Assembly (NCBI GenBank): GCA_025356615.1
Contig: JANXSH010001293.1
Location: forward strand, 1 to 5,532
Direction: 5' to 3'
Origin: Planctomycetia bacterium
GTDB lineage: Bacteria; Planctomycetota; Planctomycetia; Gemmatales; Gemmataceae
DNA: 5,532 nucleotides
Shown: positions 1-5,090 of the stretch, piece after piece
Layout of the letters: each line of letters opens with the position of its first letter
Position numbering within the stretch: the stretch's first letter is position 1
Notes under the pieces: model-generated
What the model saw: only the letters and a program-made list of their open reading frames with translations
What the model was told of the DNA's origin: nothing
Databases searched by the model: none
Program-made: the position numbers and the translations under genes

Positions 1-271
1 ATGGGCCTGCACGAGGTCTGCTTGGGAGCGTTCGAGCTGAAGTTGGAGCTCCCGGACTTTCGGCTCGGCTGCCAAGGCGCGGTCCTCCCAGCGTTTTCGA
101 CTGTGGGAGAGATCGCGGCTGCGGATCTTCTCTTCGTGTAACCGATGCTCGCGGAGGGTGGCTTTGACCTTCCACTTATCGCGACTGATGGCGAGTTGGG
201 GGATGAGAATACGCGGCGGTGTGCGGAAGTCGATGGCCGGGGTCGTTGAATCGAGACTGTCCTTGTTTCAT
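1..271 (-). CDS. Putative IS transposase, N-terminal fragment (start frameshifted, runs off left edge)
   Basis: On the minus strand a frame stays open from base 267 to the window edge, giving 89 residues with no stop. It begins NKDSLDSTTPAIDFRTPPRI, followed by a charged helical stretch containing SRDKWK, SRDLSHSRKRW and a Leu/Gln-rich segment (RELQLQLERSQ) that looks like a coiled coil. This arrangement resembles the N-terminus of transposases I associate with Gemmata-type planctomycetes; that is recognition, not a search result. The frame has no ATG, GTG or TTG near its beginning. The only ATG, at 271-269, sits directly behind an AGGAGG and is one base out of frame: its own frame stops after 31 codons. 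Deleting one A of the AAA after the ATG would restore a continuous protein. It is therefore either a decayed copy, a case of frameshift expression, or a sequencing indel. No catalytic residues are in view. Confidence 0.5.
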
Positions 272-388
272 TCCTCCTGCTCGTCCGGCGAACTCCTATT
301 CGTATGACTTCATTCAGTTCTGCTCCCCGCGTCACACCCAACTTCCGATCAACCCACACCCCCACTCTCACTTCGTCTTTATTTCCCC

Positions 389-416
389 TTGCATTCATCT
401 CGCCGACTGCTACCAT
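389..416 (+). promoter_or_regulatory. Weak candidate promoter for rpsO
   Basis: TTGCAT at 389-394 and TACCAT at 411-416 are separated by 16 bases and lie about 70 bases before the rpsO start. They match the sigma-70 consensus at 3 of 6 and 4 of 6 positions. The region is less GC-rich than the coding DNA, as expected near a promoter. Planctomycete promoters are poorly defined and other hexamers nearby (for example TATGAA at 434) fit about as well, so this is only a placement guess. Confidence 0.2.
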
Positions 417-486
417 AGCCAGGAGTCAAAGGGTATGAATCGTATGTCGCAGGGTGGATAGCCCGGCGGAGGGGACAGGGTTCGAG

Positions 487-756
487 ATGTCGATAACCAA
501 GGACCGCAAGCTGGAAATCATTGACCAGTATCGCCGTGAGCAGCACGACACCGGTTCGCCGGAAGTCCAAATCGCGCTGCTGACGGCTCGTATCAATGAA
601 CTGCACGATCACATGCGGACACACAAGAAGGATCACGCCTCCCGGCGGGGTCTGCTCAAGATGGTCAGCAAGCGATCCGGCATGTTGACCTATCTCCGCA
701 ACAAAGATCGTAGCCGCTATCAGGCCGTCATCGGCCGACTCGGCCTGCGAAAGTAA
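487..756 (+). CDS. rpsO: 30S ribosomal protein S15
   Basis: This encodes S15, a primary 16S rRNA-binding protein of the small-subunit platform that also contributes to a bridge with the 50S subunit. The 89-residue product has the usual family length. It shows the hallmark sequence throughout: DTGSPEVQIALLTARI near residues 22-37, then the HxxxHKKDHASRRGL region at about 41-57, which makes key rRNA contacts, and a C-terminal RYQAVIGRLGLRK. The ATG at 487 is chosen because it gives the standard MSITKDRK-type N-terminus. A GTG at 454 in the same frame would add 11 unrelated residues. A purine-rich GGAGGGG (468-474) lies 12 bases before the ATG, slightly far but usable. A strong terminator follows within ten bases of the stop, and pnp lies downstream as in many bacteria. 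S15 commonly represses its own mRNA through a leader structure; a small hairpin is present here but no proven operator. Confidence 0.98.
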   Translation: MSITKDRKLEIIDQYRREQHDTGSPEVQIALLTARINELHDHMRTHKKDHASRRGLLKMVSKRSGMLTYLRNKDRSRYQAVIGRLGLRK

Positions 757-765
757 GTCGAATCC

Positions 766-793
766 GCAGGGCCGACTCGTCGGCCCTGCTTTT
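766..793 (+). terminator. Intrinsic terminator after rpsO
   Basis: GCAGGGCCGA (766-775) and TCGGCCCTGC (780-789) form a perfect 10-bp stem with a CTCG loop, followed at once by TTTT and then a pyrimidine-rich TCGTCTTTCTTCT stretch. It starts nine bases past the rpsO stop. This is a textbook Rho-independent terminator. In the rpsO-pnp arrangement of other bacteria the equivalent site is often leaky, so it may attenuate rather than fully block transcription into pnp. Confidence 0.88.
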
Positions 794-984
794 CGTCTTT
801 CTTCTCGCCGGGTCGGCTCTTCTCTACCGATTCGTTCGGCCTGTCGTCGGTCTGCCGGGAGTCTTCTCCTTTTCCAGATCATCGACGAGCCGTGCCAACG
901 AGAGACTTGTCGAGTCATCGATACCGTTGCCCCTCCTCACCCCTCGTATTTCCACCTCTGCTCCAGGCACGCCTGCCGCGTGCC

Positions 985-992
985 AAAGGAGG
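985..992 (+). promoter_or_regulatory. Shine-Dalgarno that fixes the pnp GTG start
   Basis: AAAGGAGG is a near-perfect anti-16S match and sits nine bases before the GTG at 1002. No comparable motif precedes the upstream in-frame TTG at 927, so this site decides the start codon. Confidence 0.85.
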
Positions 993-1001
993 AATCAATC
1001 C

Positions 1002-3314
1002 GTGCAGGTTTTTCGCGTCGAACGTCCTTTCGGGGCCAAGCCCCTCATTCTCGAAACAGGTAAGTTCGCCAAACAAGCCCACGGTGCCGTCACCGTCCGC
1101 TACGGCGACACCCTCACGCTGACCGCCGCCGTCGAGGGCGGGGTCCGCGAGGGGCAGGATTTCTTCCCGCTCACGGTCGATTACCGTGAGAAGGTCTACG
1201 CTGCGGGCAAGTTCCCCGGCGGATTCCTCAAGCGGGAGGGTCGCCCGACGACCAAGGAGATCCTCACCTCCCGGCTCATCGACCGGCCCATCCGGCCGCT
1301 CTTCCCCGCCGACTACATCAACGAAGTCCAGATCATGACCTCGGCCATGTCGGCCGACCGCGAGAACGACCCCGACATCCTGTGCATGATCGGCTCGAGC
1401 GCCTCGCTGCACATCTCGCACATCCCGTTCCTCCAGGTGACGGGTTCGGTGCGCATCGGTCGCGTCAAGAACGAACTGGTCATCATGCCGACCGCCGCCC
1501 AGATGGAGGAGAGCGACCTCGACCTCATCATCTCCGGCACGCGCAAGGCGATCACGATGATCGAGGGCTTCGCCCGCGAGATGTCCGAGGAGCAGATGCT
1601 CCAGGCGATCGTGTTCGCCCACCAGCAAGTCATCATCGTCATCGACATGATCGAGCAACTACGCAAGGAGTGCGGCCTGCCGGCCAAGACGCCGCGCCCC
1701 AAGCCGAAGGTCAACCCGCTCATCGAAATCTTCGGGACGCGGTTCACCAACGAGTTCTCCCAGGCCAAGCTCACGACGGGCAAGACCGAGCGCGCCGACG
1801 CCGTCAAGGCGCTCAAGACCCGCATGAAGGCCGAGTTCCTGCCCGAGGGCAAGGAATCGGCGTACACCCCGGCGATGTTCTCCGCCGCGTTCTCCGCCTT
1901 CGAGGAGCGCACGATCCGCGACCTCATCCTCGACGGCAAGCGCATCGACGGCCGCTCCAACAAGCAGATCCGCGAACTGTACTGCGAGGTCGGCGTCCTG
2001 CCGCGCACGCACGGCTCGGCCCTGTTCCAGCGCGGCGAAACGCAGGCGCTCGTCACGACCACGCTCGGCACCAGCAGCGACGAACAGCGCGTTGATGGCC
2101 TGGCCGACGAGTTCAGCAAGAAGTTCATGCTCGACTACAACTTCCCGCCCTTCTCCGTCGGCGAGTGCCGGCCGATCCGCGGCCCCGGCCGGCGCGAGAT
2201 CGGCCACGGTGCCCTCGCCGAGCGCGCCCTCAAGGCGGTCATCCCGACGACCGACAAGTTCCCCTACACGATCCGCCTCGTCAGCGACATCATGGAGTCC
2301 AACGGCAGCTCGTCGATGGCCTCCGTCTGCGGCGGCACGCTGGCGCTCATGGACGCGGGCGTCCCGATCACGCACCCCGTCGCGGGAATCTCGATCGGCC
2401 TCGTCAAGGAGGGCAGCCGCTTCGCCCTGCTGACCGACATCATGGGCGACGAGGACCATTACGGCGACATGGATTTCAAGGTCGCCGGCACGGGCCTCGG
2501 CATCACCGCCATCCAGCTCGACCTCAAGAACGACGGCATCGACGAGCCGATCATCAAGGCGACGCTCGAGCAGGCCCGCGAGGCGCGCCGCGAGATCCTC
2601 CGCAGCATGCTCTCGACCCTGCGCCAGCCCAACCCCGAGATCAGCAAGTTCGCCCCCCGCCTGCTCACGATCAAGATCGACCCCCAAAAGATCGGCCTGC
2701 TCATCGGCCCCGGCGGCAAGACCATCAAGGCCATCCAGGAGGCGACCGGGGCCAAGCTCGACATCGAGGACGACGGCACCGTCTACATCTCGCACAGCGA
2801 CGCGGCCGGCGCGGAGGCCGCGCGGGGCAAGGTCGAGGCGCTGACCGAAGAGGTCAAGGTCGGCAAGATCTACGACGGCAAGGTCAGCTCCATCAAGGAC
2901 TTCGGGGCGTTCGTCGAGATCGTCCCTGGGCGCGACGGCCTGTGCCACGTCAGCGAGTTGGCCGACGGCTACGTCGGTCGGCCCGACGAGGTGGTCAAGG
3001 TCGGCGACCGCATCCAGGTCAAGGTGATCGGCATCGACGAGCACGACCGCATCAAGCTGTCGCGCAAGGCCGTCCTCCGCGAATTGCGCGGCGACGCCCC
3101 CGCGCCCGCCGGCTCCCCCCCGCCGCCTCGTGAAGGCGATCGAGGCGGGGATCGTGGTGGCGACCGTGGCGGGGATCGAGGCGGAGATCGAGGCGGGGAT
3201 CGTGGTCGCGGCGGCGACCGCGGCGGCGACCGTGGCCGTGGCGGCGACCGGCCGCGAGAGGATCGCGGCCCGCGCGACCCGCAGGAGGCTCCCCGCGAGC
3301 CGCAGGCGGACTGA
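1002..3314 (+). CDS. pnp: Polyribonucleotide nucleotidyltransferase (PNPase) with Gly/Asp/Arg-rich tail
   Basis: PNPase degrades RNA 3' to 5' by phosphorolysis, releasing nucleoside diphosphates, and can run in reverse to add tails; it is a cytoplasmic ring-shaped trimer and often part of the degradosome. The 770-residue product has all expected parts: first RNase PH domain (about 10-145, with the KREGRP loop at 77-82), helical linker (about 150-300), second RNase PH domain (about 315-545), KH domain (about 553-613, GPGGKTI at 569-575) and S1 domain (about 618-690). The phosphate-binding SNGSSSMAS is at 433-441. GDEDHYGDMDF (482-492) carries the catalytic acids, D485 and D491, with K493 after them, by alignment with the E. 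coli enzyme. The GTG start gives VQVFRVERPF, the usual N-terminus; an upstream TTG frame would add 25 unrelated residues. The core has standard length. Residues about 698-770 form a disordered tail of GDRGG repeats, far longer than in E. coli. Confidence 0.98.
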   Translation: MQVFRVERPFGAKPLILETGKFAKQAHGAVTVRYGDTLTLTAAVEGGVREGQDFFPLTVDYREKVYAAGKFPGGFLKREGRPTTKEILTSRLIDRPIRPLFPADYINEVQIMTSAMSADRENDPDILCMIGSSASLHISHIPFLQVTGSVRIGRVKNELVIMPTAAQMEESDLDLIISGTRKAITMIEGFAREMSEEQMLQAIVFAHQQVIIVIDMIEQLRKECGLPAKTPRPKPKVNPLIEIFGTRFTNEFSQAKLTTGKTERADAVKALKTRMKAEFLPEGKESAYTPAMFSAAFSAFEERTIRDLILDGKRIDGRSNKQIRELYCEVGVLPRTHGSALFQRGETQALVTTTLGTSSDEQRVDGLADEFSKKFMLDYNFPPFSVGECRPIRGPGRREIGHGALAERALKAVIPTTDKFPYTIRLVSDIMESNGSSSMASVCGGTLALMDAGVPITHPVAGISIGLVKEGSRFALLTDIMGDEDHYGDMDFKVAGTGLGITAIQLDLKNDGIDEPIIKATLEQAREARREILRSMLSTLRQPNPEISKFAPRLLTIKIDPQKIGLLIGPGGKTIKAIQEATGAKLDIEDDGTVYISHSDAAGAEAARGKVEALTEEVKVGKIYDGKVSSIKDFGAFVEIVPGRDGLCHVSELADGYVGRPDEVVKVGDRIQVKVIGIDEHDRIKLSRKAVLRELRGDAPAPAGSPPPPREGDRGGDRGGDRGGDRGGDRGGDRGRGGDRGGDRGRGGDRPREDRGPRDPQEAPREPQAD
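3135..3251 (+). repeat. In-gene tandem repeat encoding GDRGG/GDRGRG units of the PNPase tail
   Basis: Imperfect tandem units, mostly 12 bases (GGCGACCGTGGC-like, encoding GDRG) with three-base variations, encode a run of GDRGG and GDRGRGG motifs at PNPase residues 712-750. All variation is in whole codons, and synonymous differences (GAT/GAC, CGA/CGT/CGC) show that the repeat is kept in frame. RG-rich tails in other proteins bind RNA or drive self-association; that role is inferred here. Confidence 0.85.
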
Positions 3315-3320
3315 GCCGAC

Positions 3321-3364
3321 CTAACCCCCTAACCCCCTTCCCTAAAAGGAAGGGGGAACCGGAG
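3321..3364 (+). repeat. GC-rich palindromic intergenic repeat, module A
   Basis: CCCCCTTCC (3333-3341) and GGAAGGGGG (3348-3356) form a perfect 9-bp stem around CTAAAA. It is preceded by CTAACCCCCTAA and followed by AACCGGAG. The same framing, CTxACCCC...ACCGGAG, recurs in module C. It lies seven bases after the pnp stop. There is no T-tract on either side, so it is not a normal intrinsic terminator, but the hairpin could shield the 3' end of pnp mRNA. Repeats of this look are dispersed between genes in several GC-rich bacteria; copy number here cannot be seen. Confidence 0.7.
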
Positions 3365-3375
3365 TTGACCCTGTC

Positions 3376-3420
3376 TGGCTCCCCCTCCCCTTTAGGGGAG
3401 GGGGCTGGGGGGTGGGGTCA
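3376..3420 (-). repeat. GC-rich palindromic intergenic repeat, module B (inverted)
   Basis: CCCCCTCCCC (3381-3390) and GGGGAGGGGG (3395-3404) make a perfect 10-bp stem with a TTTA loop, followed by a GGGGGG-T-GGGG run to 3417. Read on the minus strand it becomes TGACCCCACC...CCCC, resembling modules A and C, so it lies in the opposite orientation. The guanine runs also fit a G-quadruplex pattern (see findings). Confidence 0.7.
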
Positions 3421-3433
3421 GCCTTTCACCGAC

Positions 3434-3475
3434 CTCACCCCTAACCCGTGTCTACAGGGGCGAAGGGGACCGGAG
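3434..3475 (+). repeat. Degenerate palindromic repeat, module C, ending in a Shine-Dalgarno
   Basis: CTCACCCCTAACCC at the left and GAAGGGGACCGGAG at the right match the two ends of module A, but the central palindrome has decayed: only CCCCT (3438-3442) against AGGGG (3456-3460) remains. Its terminal GGAG is the ribosome binding site of the next gene. Confidence 0.6.
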
Positions 3476-3478
3476 AAG
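3472..3478 (+). promoter_or_regulatory. Shine-Dalgarno of the kinase-aminotransferase gene, inside repeat module C
   Basis: GGAGAAG lies with its GGAG core six bases before the ATG at 3482, a normal spacing. The GGAG is the conserved end of the palindromic repeat. This favours ATG 3482 over the in-frame TTG at 3365, whose extra 39 residues are simply translated repeat DNA. Confidence 0.7.
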
Positions 3479-3481
3479 TGC

Positions 3482-5044
3482 ATGCCGCATCAGCAAGACA
3501 CCGAGCTGGCCGAGCTGGCCGGCGGCTTCATCCACGACCTGAAGAACAGCTTCAGCACGCTGAGCCTCCAACTCCAACTCCTTTCCGAAGACTTCGCGGA
3601 TCCGCAAAATCCGAAGGAGCGTCGAGCCGTCGATCGCGTCAACCGCCTCCAGGGCGAGTGCGGGAGACTCGTCGATATCAGCAACGACTTCCTGCGCTAC
3701 GCGCGCGTCAAGGATCTCGACCTGAAGCCGACCGACCTGCACCTCGTCGTCGATGAGATGCTCGACTTCTTCTCGCCGGTCGCGAAGACGGGCGGGGTCG
3801 AGGTCAAGAGCTACGTCCCCGCCGGACTGCCGGCGGTTCTCCTCGACGTGTCGCTGTTCAAGCAAGCCTTGCTCAACCTCCTCCTCAACGCGCAGCAGGC
3901 CATGCCCGACGGCGGCAAGATTACCCTCCAGGCGAGCGCCGACCCGCTCCAGGTCGTCCTCCAGGTGATCGACACCGGAAAGGGCATGCTCCCCGAAGTC
4001 GCCGAGCGGGCCTTCCGCCCGTTCTACTCCACCCGACCGGGCGGCACCGGCCTCGGCCTGCCGACGACGCGGAAGATCGTCCTCGCCCACGGCGGCGACC
4101 TCTCCGTCGAGAGCGAACCGAGTAAGGGGACGCGCTTCACCCTCTGCTTGCCCGTCGCCAGTGTCGTGGGGCGGGAGGTCTATTGCTTGCTCAACGGCAC
4201 GCGAGTGCCGATCAGCGAGGCGAAGGTCTCCGTCCTCGATCGCGGGTTCCTCTTCGGCGATGGCATCTACGAGGTGCTGCGGATCTACAGCGGCAAGCCG
4301 TGGCTGGAGGCCGACCACTTCGCCCGCCTTGAACGCAGTCTCGCCGCCGTCCGCATCCACGGCGTGGACCTCGATCGCCTGCGCAAACAGATCCGCGAGG
4401 GCATTGTCTCGGGCGGATTTAGCGAGGCGATCGTCTACATCCAGATCACGCGCGGCGTCGCCCCGCGCGCCCACGCCTTCCCCACCAACATCCGGCCCAC
4501 GGAACTGCTGTGGATCAAAGAGGCCATCGACACCTACGGCCCGCAGCGCGAGCGCGGCGTCAAGGTGAGTCTCCAACCCGACTTGCGCTGGAGGCGGTGC
4601 GACATCAAGTCGGTGAACCTGCTCGCCAATGTGCTGGCGAACCAGGCCGCCACCGAGGTCAACGCCGTTGAAGCGATCCTCTACCTCGAGGACGGCACGA
4701 TCACCGAAGCGAGCCATTCCAGCCTGTTCGGCGTCGTCGAGGGCAAGATCCGCACGACCGTGAACAACCCCGGCATCTTGCCGGGCATCACGCGGAAATT
4801 CACCCTCGAACTCGCGGCTAGGATCGGCGTCCCGGTAGACTTCCGCTCGCTGCACCGAGACGACCTGGGGAGCGCGGAGGAGTTGTTCATGACCGGCACC
4901 TCGATGGAGGTCTGCCCGGTGGTGCAGGTGGACGAACAGGCCATCGCGGGTGGCAAGCCGGGGCCGGTGACGCGCCGATTGCAAGAGGCGTATCACAAAG
5001 TGCTGGCGGAGTTCCGCGACGAGCCTTCCATCGGTCCGATGTAA
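3482..5044 (+). CDS. Fusion of a soluble histidine kinase module with D-amino-acid aminotransferase
   Basis: One uninterrupted frame of 520 residues carries two enzymes. Residues 1-226 are a histidine kinase core: H-box GGFIHDLKNS with the presumed phospho-histidine H18, N-box ALLNLLLNAQQAM (129-141), G1 DTGKGM (164-169), F-box AFRPFY (177-182) and G2 GGTGLGL (187-193). It has no sensor domain, membrane segment or receiver. Residues about 231-520 form a complete class IV PLP-dependent aminotransferase, matching Bacillus D-alanine aminotransferase nearly end to end: DRGFLFGDGIYEV (253-265), the PRAH carboxylate-binding motif (328-331), the PLP lysine K376 in CDIKSVNLL, E409 in TITEAS, and LFMTGTSMEV (468-477). 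That family exchanges D-alanine plus 2-oxoglutarate for pyruvate plus D-glutamate. Both halves look intact, and the junction at 224-232 has no linker. An internal TTG at 4187 could start the aminotransferase alone. A D-specific enzyme is likelier than a branched-chain aminotransferase or 4-amino-4-deoxychorismate lyase because of PRAH. The fusion itself could be genuine or due to a lost stop codon. Confidence 0.9.
   Translation: MPHQQDTELAELAGGFIHDLKNSFSTLSLQLQLLSEDFADPQNPKERRAVDRVNRLQGECGRLVDISNDFLRYARVKDLDLKPTDLHLVVDEMLDFFSPVAKTGGVEVKSYVPAGLPAVLLDVSLFKQALLNLLLNAQQAMPDGGKITLQASADPLQVVLQVIDTGKGMLPEVAERAFRPFYSTRPGGTGLGLPTTRKIVLAHGGDLSVESEPSKGTRFTLCLPVASVVGREVYCLLNGTRVPISEAKVSVLDRGFLFGDGIYEVLRIYSGKPWLEADHFARLERSLAAVRIHGVDLDRLRKQIREGIVSGGFSEAIVYIQITRGVAPRAHAFPTNIRPTELLWIKEAIDTYGPQRERGVKVSLQPDLRWRRCDIKSVNLLANVLANQAATEVNAVEAILYLEDGTITEASHSSLFGVVEGKIRTTVNNPGILPGITRKFTLELAARIGVPVDFRSLHRDDLGSAEELFMTGTSMEVCPVVQVDEQAIAGGKPGPVTRRLQEAYHKVLAEFRDEPSIGPM
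4172..4189 (+). promoter_or_regulatory. Possible internal translation start for the aminotransferase half
   Basis: CGGGAGG (4172-4178) lies eight bases before an in-frame TTG (4187-4189), exactly where a stand-alone D-amino-acid aminotransferase would begin: the product would start at LLNGTRVPIS, next to the conserved N-terminal strand. An in-frame GTG at 4166 has no purine-rich site before it. This could be chance in GC-rich coding DNA. Confidence 0.3.
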
Positions 5045-5090
5045 GGATCTCTGCCGGGTGGTACTGTCCTCGTTAGCGTCGTGACACCGA

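Noticed and set aside
1..141. Plus-strand frame of 46 residues starting at the first base of the window (MGLHEVCLGAF)
   Set aside because: It is antisense to the transposase-like frame, has no visible leader because it starts at the edge, and resembles nothing.
299..446. Repeated TCGTATG at 299-305 and 440-446 as a possible regulator-binding pair or insertion-site duplication
   Set aside because: Seven bases shared over about 140 bases is near chance, and no inverted terminal repeat accompanies either copy.
219..461. 80-residue plus-strand frame before rpsO
   Set aside because: Composition is rich in Cys, His and Ser with no motif, it overlaps the leader and transposase start, and it has no ribosome binding site.
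1659..3044. Long minus-strand frame (461 residues) opposite pnp
   Set aside because: It is a GC-rich shadow of the pnp codon pattern, with Ala/Asp/Leu/Arg low-complexity composition and no domain. The same applies to the minus-strand frame at 3452-4996 opposite the kinase-aminotransferase gene.
3130..3324. 64-residue frame overlapping the PNPase tail (MKAIEAGIVVATVAGIEAEIE), which looks like a hydrophobic peptide
   Set aside because: It is the GDRGG repeat read in another frame. Its regularity comes from the repeat, and it has no separate ribosome binding site.
3333..3356. Module A hairpin as an intrinsic terminator for pnp
   Set aside because: The stem is good but no T-tract follows on the plus or minus strand, and the same motif belongs to an intergenic repeat.
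5045..5090. A bidirectional terminator in the convergent gap
   Set aside because: Only a 4-bp GTGA/TCAC pairing (around 5081-5094, partly inside the purine nucleoside phosphorylase stop) is visible, and no T-tract.
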